Shown here piece by piece: positions 1 to 9,717 of a stretch of DNA of 64,000 bases. Origin of the DNA: Sphingobium arseniciresistens (lineage in GTDB: Bacteria; Pseudomonadota; Alphaproteobacteria; Sphingomonadales; Sphingomonadaceae); NCBI GenBank assembly GCA_029167225.1, contig JARFNK010000001.1, positions 124,001 to 188,000 of the forward strand. Reading direction: 5' to 3'. The position numbers and the translations under genes are program-made. Position 1 is the stretch's first letter. Each line of letters opens with the position of its first letter. The notes beneath the pieces are model-generated. The model ran no database searches and had not been told where the DNA came from. It worked only from the letters and a program-made list of their open reading frames with translations.

Positions 1-1
1 G

Positions 2-358
2 CTCCAGCCCCGCCGCGTCGCCATGGCGCCCGACGGGCACCTGTGGCTGCATCCCAAGGGTGGCCTGTTCTGCGACGATTTCTGCGCGACACCGCTCCAC
101 CTGCAGGGGCTTTTCATCCATGAGATGACCCATGTATGGCAGGCGCAGACCCGCGGCAAATATTGGCTGCCGCTGATGCGCCACCCCTTCTGCCGCTATG
201 GCTATGAGGCCGAGCCGGGCAAGCCCTTCACCCGCTATGGCATAGAGCAGCAGGCGGAAATCGTGCGCCATGCGTTTCTGCTGCGGCGGGGGGTGCCGGT
301 GGAGGACAAGCCCGACCGTGCATTCTACGAAGCGCTATTACCGTTCAAGGCAGCTTAG
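2..358 (+). CDS. HExxH-containing protein, 3' part only
   Basis: The reading frame is already open at base 2, so this is the C-terminal part of a gene that begins before the window; the first in-frame ATG is at 23. The visible residues carry an HEMTH motif (HExxH type, as in zinc metallopeptidases) inside an aromatic-rich stretch, followed by conserved-looking Tyr/Glu-rich sequence around YGYEAEPG. Similar short proteins are often labelled 'vgr-related' in sphingomonads, but I cannot assign a substrate. Whether it is a true peptidase or only has a zincin-like fold is unresolved. The stop codon TAG lies inside the left arm of the inverted repeat that follows. Confidence 0.6.
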   Translation, partial: LQPRRVAMAPDGHLWLHPKGGLFCDDFCATPLHLQGLFIHEMTHVWQAQTRGKYWLPLMRHPFCRYGYEAEPGKPFTRYGIEQQAEIVRHAFLLRRGVPVEDKPDRAFYEALLPFKAA

Positions 359-502
359 GGCCGATCGACATTCAGTTCAGATGGAGCCGAAAATGGTGAT
401 TTGACGTGCCCCGGCGCGCAGCGTGCTCAGGGCACGTGAGCACCGGAAGCGCGGGAAATCGCCATTTGCAGGCCCGTATGGGCTGAATGTCGATTGGCCC
501 TA
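356..502. repeat. 147-bp nested inverted-repeat element
   Basis: Outer arms 356-375 and 483-502 are 20 bp long with a single mismatch. A second pair, 391-402 and 456-467, matches at 11 of 12 positions (the exception allows G-U pairing). A third pair, ACGTGCCC at 404-411 and GGGCACGT at 430-437, is perfect; an alternative inner pair GTGCTCA/TGAGCAC also exists. The whole segment can fold into one long interrupted hairpin on either strand. It sits between convergent genes and its left arm supplies the stop codon of the upstream gene. This could be a dispersed palindromic or MITE-like repeat; no second copy was noticed in this window. Confidence 0.7.
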
Positions 503-537
503 GCGTCTGATTGGCCGAGGGATAGCCGATCACTGCT

Positions 538-1761
538 TTACAGCAAATCGAGATCGATCTCGCCATGCCGGTCCAGCCATTGGGTCGTCTCTGGCATGGG
601 ATATTTGAGGCCCGTCGCGCAGTTGAACAGCACGACGCGCTCATCCTCTCGCACCAAGCCCTCGCCCACGGCCTTGCGATAGGCGGCGAGCGTGGCACCG
701 CCTTCGGGACAGAGCAGCAACCCGTCCTTGCGGGCAACATCATCCACGGCCTGCAGGATCACATCGTCGTCCACCGCGATCGCGCGGCCGCCCGATTCTC
801 GCACGGCGCGCAGGATCAGGAAGTCGCTCACCGCGCGGGGAACACGGATACCGGCCGCGACCGTGGCTGCATTTTCCCAACGCTCAGCATGTTCCTCCCC
901 GGCCTCGAAGGCACGGACGATCGGTGCGCAGCCGCTCGCCTGCACCGCATACATGCGCGGACGCTTGGAGCCGATCCACCCCAGCCGCTCCATTTCGTCA
1001 AAGGCCTTCCACATGCCGATCAGGCCGGTACCGCCGCCGGTGGGATAGAAGATCGCATCCGGCAGCTCCCAGCCGAATTGCAGGGCCAGTTCCAACCCCA
1101 TCGTCTTCTTGCCCTCGATCCGGTAGGGCTCCTTGAGCGTCGAAAAATCGAACCAGCGCCCTTCGGCGGCGCCGCGCCCGACGATGGCACCACAATCGTC
1201 GATCTGGCCGTTCACGCGCCATACCCGCGCGCCCTGCGCAGCGATCTCGCGCACATTGATTTCGGGCGTTTCTTCCGGGCACAGGATGACGGTTTCAATC
1301 CCGCATCGCGACGCATAGGCCGCCAGCGCTGCGCCGGCATTGCCGTTGGTCGGCATGGCGATGCGGGTGACGCCCAGTTCACGGGCCATGGCAACCGCCA
1401 TCACCAGTCCCCGCGCCTTGAACGATCCCGTGGGCAGCCGCCCCTCATCCTTCACCAGCACCGACGAGGGGGCGGAATTCGGGATCGGGATCAGCGGGGT
1501 TTCGATCTCTCCCAGCGAGACGATGCTTTCCGTTCGGCGGACCGGCAACAATTCGCGCCAGCGCCACAGATCGCCATCACGCGCAGCAATGTCATCGCGC
1601 GACACCACCCTGCCCAGTGCTTCAAGATCGTAACGCACGAGCAGCGGGCGACCGGCACGGGAAAGCCCGTGCAGCTGGTCCGCCTCATAGCGCTCGCCGG
1701 TGATGGAACATTCGAGATGAGTGACGAAGGTCGGGCGATCAGTGATGACGTTGTTGTTCAT
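538..1761 (-). CDS. thrC: Threonine synthase, PLP-dependent
   Basis: A 407-residue fold-type II PLP enzyme. The Schiff-base lysine is K115 in the motif TGSFKARG, and a glycine-rich phosphate-binding loop (PTGGGTGLIGMW) lies in the second half. The N-terminus, with a cysteine and TGERYEADQLHGLS, resembles the short zinc-ribbon-like start of the class of threonine synthases that convert O-phosphohomoserine to threonine. I chose the ATG at 1761, not the upstream in-frame start at 1797, because homology-like sequence begins with MNNNVITDRP and the extra 12 residues look like read-through. It stands alone, without thrA or thrB beside it; a related PLP lyase remains possible. Confidence 0.8.
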   Translation of the reverse strand: MNNNVITDRPTFVTHLECSITGERYEADQLHGLSRAGRPLLVRYDLEALGRVVSRDDIAARDGDLWRWRELLPVRRTESIVSLGEIETPLIPIPNSAPSSVLVKDEGRLPTGSFKARGLVMAVAMARELGVTRIAMPTNGNAGAALAAYASRCGIETVILCPEETPEINVREIAAQGARVWRVNGQIDDCGAIVGRGAAEGRWFDFSTLKEPYRIEGKKTMGLELALQFGWELPDAIFYPTGGGTGLIGMWKAFDEMERLGWIGSKRPRMYAVQASGCAPIVRAFEAGEEHAERWENAATVAAGIRVPRAVSDFLILRAVRESGGRAIAVDDDVILQAVDDVARKDGLLLCPEGGATLAAYRKAVGEGLVREDERVVLFNCATGLKYPMPETTQWLDRHGEIDLDLL

Positions 1762-1883
1762 CCACCCTGGGTAGCGCCTGGGCAGCGCCGCTGCCAAGCC
1801 CTTGATCGCAGCGGGTGTGATACACGGGCGCGGCCAGAGAGTTTATTTAGGAGAGCCTCGCAGGAAAGAGCTGTCGACCTGCC

Positions 1884-2279
1884 CTATGCCTCGTCGTCAT
1901 GCCCCAGATCCTGCGCCACCTTGGGGTCGCGCAGCAGCTTGTCGATATGACTGCCTTCGTCGAAGCTCTCGTCCGCGAGGAACTTCAGTTTCGCCGCATA
2001 TTTCAGGGCGATGCGCTTGGCGACTTCGCGCTGGAGATAGGCAGTATTGGTACGCAGCGCCTTCAGCACCGCCTCTTCATCCTTGCCCAGCAGCGGCTTG
2101 ATGAAGGCGGTGGCGTGGCGCAGGTCGGGCGACATGCGCACTTCCGTCACGCTCACCACATGGCTGGCGAGCACATCGTCATGCACGTCGCCGCGCGCCA
2201 GGATTTCGGAAAGCACATGGCGCACCTGTTCGCCTACCCGCAGCAGGCGAACAGACGGTCCTTCAGCTTGGCCAGACAT
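1884..2279 (-). CDS. rbfA: Ribosome-binding factor A
   Basis: A 131-residue RbfA, the KH-like assembly factor that binds the 30S subunit near the 5' helix of 16S rRNA and supports late maturation and cold adaptation. Diagnostic sequence includes [14 protein letters not shown] at the start, the strand [16 protein letters not shown] and the helix [17 protein letters not shown]. It is the last gene of the rimP-nusA-ylxR-infB-rbfA operon, 109 bp after infB, the usual order in proteobacteria. The C-terminal tail is short and acidic (LGHDDEA). Function and start are clear. Confidence 0.95.
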   Translation of the reverse strand: MSGQAEGPSVRLLRVGEQVRHVLSEILARGDVHDDVLASHVVSVTEVRMSPDLRHATAFIKPLLGKDEEAVLKALRTNTAYLQREVAKRIALKYAAKLKFLADESFDEGSHIDKLLRDPKVAQDLGHDDEA

Positions 2280-2388
2280 ATCTTATCCCCGTCAATCCGG
2301 TCGAAGGTCGGCGCGTTGGAACGCGAAGCGAAACATTGCAAGGCGACGGGCCGCCCCCCGGGTCTCTCCGGGAAGCGGCCCAAAGTCG

Positions 2389-5022
2389 TTACAGCGTCCG
2401 CGAGCGCTCCTCGACCTCGAACAGTTCGAGCGTATCGCCCGCCTTGATGTCGTTGGTATCCTGAAGCACCGCACCGCATTCCATGCCCGCACGCACTTCG
2501 GATACGTCGTCCTTGAAGCGGCGCAACGAAGCGATGTGGGTACGCGATACGATGACATCGTCGCGGGTAAGGCGTGCATTGAGCCCCTTGCGGATGATGC
2601 CGTCCATGACGAGCAGACCTGCGGCCTTGTCCTTCTTGCCAGCCGGGAAGACCTGAAGCACCTCTGCACGGCCGACGATCGTCTCGATCCGCTCGGGCGC
2701 CAGCTGGCCGGCCATCTCGTTCTTCACTTCCTCGATAAGGTCGTAAATCACGTCATAGTAGCGCAGCGACACCTTGTCCCGCTCGGCAAGCTGCCGGGCC
2801 TTGGCGTTGGGGCGAACGTTGAAGCCGATCAGCGGCGCACGGGATGCGGCAGCAAGCGTCACGTCGGATTCGGTGATGGCACCAACGCCGGAGTGCAGCA
2901 CGCGGACCTTGATCTCATCCGTCGATGCGCGGTTGAGCGAACTGACGATCGCTTCCACCGAACCCTGCACGTCACCCTTGATGACCACCGGATATTCGAT
3001 GACCGAGGTGTTGAGCGCAGAGAACATATGCTCGACGCTGGTCGGCGCAGAGGTCGTCCGCTTCTTCGTCGCCTGCTCGGCGCGATAGGTCGCGACTTCG
3101 CGGGCGCGGGCTTCATTCTCCACGACGGAGAGCTGGTCGCCGGCCATCGGCACGCCGGAAAGGCCCAGCACCTCGACCGGGGTCGAAGGCCCCGCGGTCT
3201 TCACCTGCTGGCCCTTGTCGTTGACCATGGCGCGCACCTTGCCGCTTTCGGCGCCGACGACGAAGGTGTCGCCGATCTTGAGCGTGCCCTTGCGCACTAG
3301 GATGGTGGCGACGGGACCGCGGCCCTTATCCAGCTTCGCCTCGATCACATTGCCATCGGCGGCGCGATCGGGGTTGGCGGTCAGTTCCAGGATTTCGGCC
3401 TGGAGCAGGATCTTCTCGATCAGGTCGTCAAGGCCAAGGCCCTTGAGCGCGGAGACTTCGACATCCTGGACGTCGCCGCCCATGTCCTCGACCACGATCT
3501 CATGCTCCAGCAGGCGCTCGCGCACCTTCTGGGCATTGGCTTCGGGCTTGTCGATCTTGTTGATCGCCACGATCATCGGCACGCCGGCCGCCTTGGTGTG
3601 GTTGATCGCCTCGATCGTCTGCGGCATCAGGCCGTCGTCGGCCGCGACCACCAGGATGACGATGTCCGTCACATTGGCGCCGCGCGCACGCATTTCAGAG
3701 AACGCCTCATGGCCCGGCGTATCGAGGAAGGTGATGATGTCACCGCCCTTGGTCTTCACCTGATAGGCGCCGATATGCTGGGTGATGCCACCGGACTCGC
3801 CGGACACGACGTTGGTGCCGCGCAGCGCATCGAGCAGCGAGGTCTTGCCGTGGTCGACATGGCCCATGATGGTCACGACCGGCGCACGCGGCTTCAGCGT
3901 CTCGACCGCGTCATCGTCACCAACCACGCCGATCTCGACGTCGGAGTCCGACACGCGCTGGATGCGATGGCCGAATTCCTCGACCAGCAGTTCCGCCGTG
4001 TCCTGGTCGATCACGTCGTTCATGGTGACGGGCGTGCCCATCTTGAACAGTGCCTTGACCAGATCCGCGCCCTTTTCGGCCATGCGGTTCGCCAGTTCCT
4101 GAATGGTGATGGCTTCCGGCACGACGACGTCGCGAACCTGCTTTTCGCGCGGCTGCGAGGAGCCACCGAAATGGGCACGGCGTTCCTTCTCGCGCGCACG
4201 CTTGAGTGCGGCGAGGCTGCGGGCACGGGCGCTGTCGTCGTCGGCGAGCGCACGGCTGACCGTGAGCTTGCCGGACTGGCGACGGTCATCCACGCCACGC
4301 TTGGCGCGATCGGGCTTGGCCGGCTCGGGACGACGCACGGGCTGTACCGGGGTGAAGCGGCGTGGCGGCGGGTGGCCGGCGGCGCGTTCCTCGATCTTGG
4401 CTTCGCCAGCAGCAGCGGGCGCTGCCGCTGCCGCAGGGGCATCGGCAGTCGCTGCGGGGGCAGCGGCCACGGGCTCTGCGCCGGACGCAGCAGTAGCAGC
4501 CGGCGCTTCCGGCGCGGGGGCAGCGGCAGGGGCCGGCTCGGGCGGATTGGCAGCCGCAGCGGCGGCATTTTCCTCGGCGCGACGATTTTCCTCGGCGCGG
4601 CGCTTTTCTTCCTCGATCGCGGCCAGACGCTGCGCATCCTCACGGCGGCGGGCGTCTTCCAGCGCGGTCATGCGGGCTTCTTCCGCCTCACGGAGCAGCT
4701 TGGCCTGCAGTTCCTGCCGCGACATCAGGCTGCCGCTGGCGGACTGGCGCACCGGCTGGGGCGCGGGACGCGGGGCGGGCTGCGGCGCGCGGGCAACCGG
4801 CGCGGGGGGCGGCGGAGGCGGCGGGGACGCTGCTTCGGGCACGGCATCAGCCACCGGGCCTTCGCCCGGCTTGCCGATGAGGCGGCGTCGCTTCACCTCG
4901 ACCACGACCGTATTCTTGCGGCCATGGCTGAAGCTCTGCTGTACCTGCCCAGCCTCCACGGTCCGCTTGATGCCCAACGGCTTGCGGCCCAGAGTCGGCT
5001 TGTCTTCCTTGCTGTCACTCAT
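2389..5022 (-). CDS. infB: Translation initiation factor IF-2
   Basis: An 877-residue GTPase that delivers initiator tRNA to the 30S subunit and promotes subunit joining. The first ~270 residues are low-complexity: a basic start with an IF2_N-like region, then a long Ala/Glu/Pro-rich coiled stretch and a second IF2_N region near residues 290-350. The G domain begins about residue 384 with [12 protein letters not shown] (P-loop), followed by DTPGHE (G3) and NKIDKP (G4). Domains III and IV (the fMet-tRNA-binding C-terminal part) are complete. It lies 69 bp downstream of ylxR and upstream of rbfA in the same operon. Confidence 0.97.
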   Translation of the reverse strand: MSDSKEDKPTLGRKPLGIKRTVEAGQVQQSFSHGRKNTVVVEVKRRRLIGKPGEGPVADAVPEAASPPPPPPPAPVARAPQPAPRPAPQPVRQSASGSLMSRQELQAKLLREAEEARMTALEDARRREDAQRLAAIEEEKRRAEENRRAEENAAAAAANPPEPAPAAAPAPEAPAATAASGAEPVAAAPAATADAPAAAAAPAAAGEAKIEERAAGHPPPRRFTPVQPVRRPEPAKPDRAKRGVDDRRQSGKLTVSRALADDDSARARSLAALKRAREKERRAHFGGSSQPREKQVRDVVVPEAITIQELANRMAEKGADLVKALFKMGTPVTMNDVIDQDTAELLVEEFGHRIQRVSDSDVEIGVVGDDDAVETLKPRAPVVTIMGHVDHGKTSLLDALRGTNVVSGESGGITQHIGAYQVKTKGGDIITFLDTPGHEAFSEMRARGANVTDIVILVVAADDGLMPQTIEAINHTKAAGVPMIVAINKIDKPEANAQKVRERLLEHEIVVEDMGGDVQDVEVSALKGLGLDDLIEKILLQAEILELTANPDRAADGNVIEAKLDKGRGPVATILVRKGTLKIGDTFVVGAESGKVRAMVNDKGQQVKTAGPSTPVEVLGLSGVPMAGDQLSVVENEARAREVATYRAEQATKKRTTSAPTSVEHMFSALNTSVIEYPVVIKGDVQGSVEAIVSSLNRASTDEIKVRVLHSGVGAITESDVTLAAASRAPLIGFNVRPNAKARQLAERDKVSLRYYDVIYDLIEEVKNEMAGQLAPERIETIVGRAEVLQVFPAGKKDKAAGLLVMDGIIRKGLNARLTRDDVIVSRTHIASLRRFKDDVSEVRAGMECGAVLQDTNDIKAGDTLELFEVEERSRTL

Positions 5023-5091
5023 CGACTAAACTTAACCCTTCACTTCCATACGCGCGAACCGGGCGCCTTGCGGCGGCACGGTCCCTTGCCG

Positions 5092-5904
5092 TCAATCCGT
5101 TACCGGAACATCCTGATCGGGCACCCCTTCGGCGGACCGTTGGTCCACGCGCGAAGGCGCCTCGTTAGCGCATCCCAGATAGCTTTGCCAGCGGGCAAGC
5201 GCGCCACGTAAGCGCGATGCTGCCCGTTCGTCCGTAACGGCGATGTGGACGACGTTCTCGCGTCCCATTGCCATAGATAGGGCGTTTCGGTCCACAGGCA
5301 AGACGAGACCGGCAAGATCACTGCCTTCCGCCCCCTGCCCGACCCGCAAGGCCTGGTCGAGTTTTCGGCTGCCATCCGCCGCGGCATCGGCCGCATGCAG
5401 CAACAACGTCACCTGTCCGCGCCGCGCCGCGACATCGATTTTTTCAGAGCCGGTGAGCAACATGGAGCTTTTCGCCTCCAGCCCCAGCCGGTCGAGGAAG
5501 GCCCCGCGCAACGCCGAGTCGATCCGCTCGGCGAGGTCTGCCGGAATGTCGAGCTGGCCGGTCTTGAACCCCCGCGCCAGTGCGCCCCGCAGCTTGCCAT
5601 TGCCCAGCGCCTTTTCCAGCGCTGTGCGATCGACGCCGATCCAGGCACCGCGACCGGGCGCCTTGGCGCGGATGTCGGGCATCACCTGCCCGTCCGGGCC
5701 AAGCGCCAGGCGGATCAGTTCGTCGGGATTCTGTCGTTCGCCCGACAGGATGCAGCGGCGCTCGGGATCGGTGCGCTCCGCCTTGTCCCGCGCTGCCTGC
5801 GCGTGGCGATTCCTGGACGCACGCCCGCGCTTGCCCTCGCCACTTGCGGGGGCAGCGCCCGTTGCGTCGACCTTCAGGCCGTCGGCAGTATCATCGTTTT
5901 CCAT
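5092..5904 (-). CDS. ylxR: YlxR (DUF448) RNA-binding protein with L7Ae-like C-terminus
   Basis: A 270-residue protein with a YlxR domain (RRCILSGE, then LIRLAL and KAPGRGAWI) followed by a ribosomal L7Ae-like half (GLEAKSSMLLTGSEKID, AMGRENVVHIAV). YlxR-family proteins are nucleoid/RNA-associated and normally sit between nusA and infB, as here. The ATG at 5904 is preferred over the upstream in-frame start at 5961 because an AGGAGG lies about 12 bases upstream of it on the coding strand. The start overlaps the 3' end of the tautomerase gene by 14 bp, suggesting translational coupling. The Ala/Arg/Lys-rich N-terminal ~45 residues are probably disordered. Confidence 0.88.
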   Translation of the reverse strand: MENDDTADGLKVDATGAAPASGEGKRGRASRNRHAQAARDKAERTDPERRCILSGERQNPDELIRLALGPDGQVMPDIRAKAPGRGAWIGVDRTALEKALGNGKLRGALARGFKTGQLDIPADLAERIDSALRGAFLDRLGLEAKSSMLLTGSEKIDVAARRGQVTLLLHAADAAADGSRKLDQALRVGQGAEGSDLAGLVLPVDRNALSMAMGRENVVHIAVTDERAASRLRGALARWQSYLGCANEAPSRVDQRSAEGVPDQDVPVTD

Positions 5905-6133
5905 CCGCAAGAGCGTCCTCCTGCGATGGGGCCGCCGTGGCGGCCGGCGCGCGGTCGGCAATCAATATGCCGCCCGCGCCATAATTTTCGAGGCTCAGCT
6001 CGGTGATGTTGATCTGTACGGCAGCCGCCGGCTTGCCCAGCCGCTCCACGAGCGAACGGGTGACGTCAGCAACGATCGCCGCCTTCTGCTCGCGGGTGGC
6101 CGGTCCAGCCAGGCGGATGTCGACAAATGGCAT
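5891..6133 (-). CDS. 4-oxalocrotonate tautomerase family protein
   Basis: An 80-residue protein beginning Met-Pro-Phe-Val-Asp; after Met removal, Pro1 would be the catalytic base typical of 4-OT/tautomerase enzymes. The family pattern continues with REQKAAIVADVTRSLVERLG (helix) and VQINITELSLENYGAGG. The gene overlaps nusA by an ATGA and ylxR by 14 bp, so it is co-translated with the NusA operon. Its substrate is unknown. The last ~20 residues (after ADRAPA) are low-complexity and specific to this protein. Its position inside a core information-processing operon is unusual in my knowledge of the locus. Confidence 0.85.
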   Translation of the reverse strand: MPFVDIRLAGPATREQKAAIVADVTRSLVERLGKPAAAVQINITELSLENYGAGGILIADRAPAATAAPSQEDALADGKR

Positions 6134-7722
6134 CAGGCTTCGCTCGCCTCCGAAGTTTCCTCGTCGGCGAACCAGTGCGCGCGCGCGGCCATGATGATCT
6201 CATTGCCCTGGTCTTCGTTGAGGCCATATTCGGCGAGCACGCCGCCCTTGTCCTCGGACGTTTCCTTCGCACGGCGACGCGGATCGGTGCGCTTGCGCGC
6301 GATCAGCTCGTCGGTGGCGAGATCGGCCAGGTCGTCCAGCGTCTTGATGCCGGCCTTGCCCAGCGTCACCAGCATGGCTTCGGTGAGGTGCGGGATGTCG
6401 GCCAGCGCATCTTCCACGCCCAGACCGCGACGTTCCTCGCGGGCTGCGGCCTCGCGGCGGTCCAGCGCTTCCTGCGCGCGGCTCTGCAGCTCGGCGGCCA
6501 GATCGTCGTCGAAACCTTCGATCGAGGCCAGCTCGTCGATGGAGACATAGGCGACCTCTTCCAGCTCGCCAAAGCCTTCGGCAACCAGCAGCTGCGACAG
6601 CGTCTCGTCCACGTCCAGCTCGTTCTGGAACATTTCGGAGCGCTCCACGAATTCCTTCTGGCGCTTCTCGCTGGCGTCGGCCTCGGTCATGATGTCGATG
6701 GCCTTGCCGGTCAGCTGGCTGGCAAGGCGGACATTCTGGCCGCGACGACCGATGGCAAGCGACAGCTGGTCGTCGGGAACGACCACCTCGATGCGGCCTT
6801 CGTCCTCGTCGATGACGACGCGGCTGACGGTCGCGGGCTGCAGCGCGTTGACGACGAAGGTCGCCGTGTCTTCGCTCCACGGAATGATGTCGATCTTCTC
6901 GCCCTGCATTTCCTGCACGACGGCCTGCACGCGGCTGCCCTTCATGCCGACGCAGGCGCCGACCGGATCGATGCCGCTGTCACGCGAGATCACGCCGATC
7001 TTGGCGCGGCTGCCCGGATCGCGGGCGGCGGCCTTGATCTCGATGATGCCGTCGTAGATTTCGGGCACTTCCTGCGCGAACAGCTTCTTCATGAAGTCGG
7101 GATGCGCGCGGGAGAGGAAGATCTGCGGCCCGCGGTTTTCGCGGCGCACGTTCAGGATGATCGAGCGGATGCGATCGCCGACGCGCACGACTTCGCGAGG
7201 GATCTGCTGGTCGCGGCGGATGACGCCCTCGGCCCGGCCGAGGTTGACGACGACATGGCCGAACTCGACCGACTTGACGACGCCGGTGATGATCTCACCC
7301 ACGCGATCCTTGAATTCCTCATGCTGGCGCTCGCGCTCGGCGTCGCGGACCTTCTGGAAGATCACCTGCTTGGCGGACTGCGCGTCGATGCGACCAAGGT
7401 CGATGGGGGGCAGCGGATCGACGATGAAGTCGCCGACGGCGGCGCCCTTCTGCAGCTTGCTCGCCTGCTTCAGGTCGACCTGCTTGAAATAATCCTCGAC
7501 CACTTCGACCACTTCCACCACGCGCCACAGGCGCAGGTCGCCGCTGTCCGGGTCCAGCTTGGCGCGGATGTCGTTCTCGGCGCCATAGCGGGCACGGGCG
7601 GCGCGCTGGATCGCGTCTTCCATCGCCTCGATGACGATGGACTTGTCGATCATCTTCTCGCTGGCGACGGAATTCGCGATCGCGAGCAGCTCGGCCTTGT
7701 TGGCGGAAATGGCGTTTGCCAT
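6133..7722 (-). CDS. nusA: Transcription termination/antitermination factor NusA
   Basis: A 529-residue NusA, which binds RNA polymerase and nascent RNA and modulates pausing, termination and antitermination. The N-terminal RNAP-binding domain starts at [13 protein letters not shown]; the S1 domain covers roughly residues 130-200, and two KH domains follow, including the motif [13 protein letters not shown] and the second GxxG-type loop [10 protein letters not shown]. The C-terminal part carries acidic repeat-like helix-hairpin-helix segments ([16 protein letters not shown] and [15 protein letters not shown]). It is 11 bp downstream of rimP and ends in an ATGA overlap with the tautomerase gene. 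Confidence 0.97.
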   Translation of the reverse strand: MANAISANKAELLAIANSVASEKMIDKSIVIEAMEDAIQRAARARYGAENDIRAKLDPDSGDLRLWRVVEVVEVVEDYFKQVDLKQASKLQKGAAVGDFIVDPLPPIDLGRIDAQSAKQVIFQKVRDAERERQHEEFKDRVGEIITGVVKSVEFGHVVVNLGRAEGVIRRDQQIPREVVRVGDRIRSIILNVRRENRGPQIFLSRAHPDFMKKLFAQEVPEIYDGIIEIKAAARDPGSRAKIGVISRDSGIDPVGACVGMKGSRVQAVVQEMQGEKIDIIPWSEDTATFVVNALQPATVSRVVIDEDEGRIEVVVPDDQLSLAIGRRGQNVRLASQLTGKAIDIMTEADASEKRQKEFVERSEMFQNELDVDETLSQLLVAEGFGELEEVAYVSIDELASIEGFDDDLAAELQSRAQEALDRREAAAREERRGLGVEDALADIPHLTEAMLVTLGKAGIKTLDDLADLATDELIARKRTDPRRRAKETSEDKGGVLAEYGLNEDQGNEIIMAARAHWFADEETSEASEA

Positions 7723-7733
7723 GATCTAGACCT

Positions 7734-8258
7734 TCATCCTTCCGTTTCGATTTCGTCCGCACCCTCGGAAGAGAGCGGCATTGTAGCAGCAATCAGCGCA
7801 TCGGTCAGCACCAGCTTGGCGCTGTTGATATTCTCAAAGGCGATGGCGACGTCGCCGACCTTGGCATCCTTCAGCTGGATCGTCTCGCCATCCAGGCCGA
7901 CAAGCAGCCCCTTGAACGTCTTGCGCCCGTCAATGCCCTCCAGCGTGGTGATCCGCGCCTCATGGCCCGCCCAGTCGGCAAAGTCGTGCAGGCGGGTCAG
8001 CGGCCGGTCGATGCCGGGCGAGCTGACTTCCAGCCGATAGGCCTCCTCGATCGGGTCGGTCTCGTCCAGCAGGTCGGACAAGCGGCGCGAAATCGCCATG
8101 CAGTCCTCGATCACCAGCTGGCGGGTCTCGCGCCGCTCGGCCATGATCTGCAGCGTGCGCTCGTCACCCTGACCGAACAATTTCACGCGCACCAGGTCGA
8201 AACCGAGGGCTTCCACCTCCGGCGCGATCATCTGGGTCAGTTCGGCGATATCCGCCAT
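7734..8258 (-). CDS. rimP: Ribosome maturation factor RimP
   Basis: A 174-residue RimP, needed for 30S subunit maturation. The N-terminal domain begins MADIAELTQMIAPEVEALGF and contains LRLEVSSPGIDRPL-type sequence (here YRLEVSSPGIDRPLTRLHD), the family's signature; the C-terminal Sm-like domain follows (FKGLLVGLDGETIQL). The upstream extension to 8381 lacks family resemblance, so the ATG at 8258 is chosen. First gene of the rimP-nusA-infB operon; a sigma-70-type promoter about 90 bp upstream fits this. Confidence 0.94.
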   Translation of the reverse strand: MADIAELTQMIAPEVEALGFDLVRVKLFGQGDERTLQIMAERRETRQLVIEDCMAISRRLSDLLDETDPIEEAYRLEVSSPGIDRPLTRLHDFADWAGHEARITTLEGIDGRKTFKGLLVGLDGETIQLKDAKVGDVAIAFENINSAKLVLTDALIAATMPLSSEGADEIETEG

Positions 8259-8349
8259 CGAGGCTCCAAAATTCTGTGCATGGGCTGGTTCCCGCCGGTG
8301 CCCTCTGGCGCCGACCCTGACATGTTTGACGATGTAAGGAAGCAAGCGC

Positions 8350-8378
8350 CATATATGCGCGTTGCCTTTCATGCGCAA
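8350..8378 (-). promoter_or_regulatory. Predicted sigma-70 promoter of the rimP-nusA-infB operon
   Basis: On the minus strand, TTGCGC (8378-8373) and TATATG (8355-8350) are separated by exactly 17 bp, a good housekeeping-type promoter. The predicted start of transcription near 8343 would give a leader of about 85 nt before rimP. This is a pattern match only. Confidence 0.45.
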
Positions 8379-8549
8379 CATTATTCACGCGAGGCGGTTT
8401 GAGCGGATATGGAATCCGTTCGCACCATTCGTTCCCGTCGTCGGGCCGAAGCAGGATCGGGGCTCCACAGCGCCGTGAATGGCCGGAAAGAGGGCCGCGA
8501 TGGTCCTGCAATGATGAAGACCGGGCTTGAAACAATATGGAGCAGAACA

Positions 8550-9683
8550 GTGCGCAAAGTCTTCGCAACCACCCTCGCCATCACCCTCATGGCCTGCAGC
8601 GGCAGCAACGGCGCGGCAGGGCAGGCCGCGACATCGGACACGCCGTTCAAGACATCGGTGATCGCCGACTTCGAGTCGCCATGGGCCATGACCTTCCTGC
8701 CCGACGGGCGGATGCTCATCACCGAGAAGGCCGGCGAACTGCTACTGTTCGATCCGAAGAACGGCACGAAGATCCCCGTCGGCAATGTGCCCAAGGTGGA
8801 CAGCGCCGGCCAGGGCGCGCTGATGGACATCGTGCCGCACCCCCAGTTCGCGCAGAACGCCATGGTCTATCTCAGCTGGTCGGAGACGGGCGAAGGCGGC
8901 AAGGGCGTCGCGCTGGGGACGGGGAAGTTCGTCCAGGCGAGTGACGGCACGGCCAGCCTGCAGGGCTTCAAGACGATCTTCCGCGCGACACCCTTCGTCG
9001 ATGGCAACGGCCATTATTCGGGCCGGATCGCCTTTTCGCCGGACGGCAAATATCTGTTCTTCACCAATGGCGAGCGGCAGAAATTCGATCCTGCGCAGGA
9101 TCCGAAAGCGACACTCGGCAAGGTGCTGCGCCTGAACCTCGACGGCACGCCGGCCGCCGGCAATCCGCTCGCCGCCAAGGGCTTTCACCCGGCCATCTGG
9201 TCCTATGGCCATCGCAACCTGCTCGGCGTCGCCTTCGACAGCGAGGGCCGCCTGTGGGAGCAGGAAATGGGGCCGCAGGGCGGCGACGAGGTGAACCTCA
9301 TCAAGCCCGGCCTCAACTATGGCTGGCCCAAAGCGTCGAACGGCACCCATTATGACGGCCGCGACATCCCCGACCACAAGCCCGGCGACGGCTTCGAAGC
9401 GCCCAAGGTCTGGTGGAACCCGTCAATCTCGCCCGGCGGCCTTCTCTACTACACCGGCGCGATGTTCCCGCAATGGAAGGGGTCGCTGTTCATCGGCGGC
9501 CTTTCCAGTAAGGCGCTGGTCCGGGTCAAGCTGAACGGCGAACAGGCCAACAAGGCCGACCAGTGGGACATGGGCGCCCGTATCCGCGAGGTAGAACAGG
9601 GGCCGGATGGCGCGCTGTGGGTGATCGAGGATGGCGCCAGTGGATCGCAGGGACGGCTGCTGAAGCTCACCCCGGCAACATAA
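8550..9683 (+). CDS. PQQ-dependent aldose sugar dehydrogenase, lipoprotein
   Basis: A 377-residue soluble-type aldose/glucose dehydrogenase-like beta-propeller (GSDH family, as E. coli YliI): SPWAMTFLPDGRMLITEK opens the propeller, and YSGRIAFSPDGKYLFFTNG, WSYGHRNLLGVAF and EQEMGPQGGDEVN are family landmarks around the PQQ/calcium site. The start is placed at GTG 8550 because GGAG lies about 9 bases upstream and the resulting N-terminus (VRKVFATTLAITLMAC) is a textbook lipoprotein signal with the lipobox Cys. Earlier in-frame ATGs exist at 8409, 8511 and 8514. Expected in the periplasm, oxidising aldoses and feeding electrons to the respiratory chain. Divergent from rimP. Confidence 0.85.
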   Translation: MRKVFATTLAITLMACSGSNGAAGQAATSDTPFKTSVIADFESPWAMTFLPDGRMLITEKAGELLLFDPKNGTKIPVGNVPKVDSAGQGALMDIVPHPQFAQNAMVYLSWSETGEGGKGVALGTGKFVQASDGTASLQGFKTIFRATPFVDGNGHYSGRIAFSPDGKYLFFTNGERQKFDPAQDPKATLGKVLRLNLDGTPAAGNPLAAKGFHPAIWSYGHRNLLGVAFDSEGRLWEQEMGPQGGDEVNLIKPGLNYGWPKASNGTHYDGRDIPDHKPGDGFEAPKVWWNPSISPGGLLYYTGAMFPQWKGSLFIGGLSSKALVRVKLNGEQANKADQWDMGARIREVEQGPDGALWVIEDGASGSQGRLLKLTPAT

Positions 9684-9717
9684 CCCTTCCCATGATGCAA
9701 CGGGGATGACGCCTGCC

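Noticed and set aside
1762-1797. N-terminal extension of threonine synthase to 1797
   Set aside because: The added residues (MAAALPRRYPGW) lack family similarity; MNNNVITDRP gives a more natural start.
3502-5211. 569-codon plus-strand frame opposite infB
   Set aside because: Low-complexity His/Gly/Arg-rich translation, an artefact of the Ala/Glu-rich IF-2 N-terminus.
6127-8040. 637-codon plus-strand frame opposite nusA and rimP
   Set aside because: Mirror image of NusA coding sequence; no start signal and no recognisable domain.
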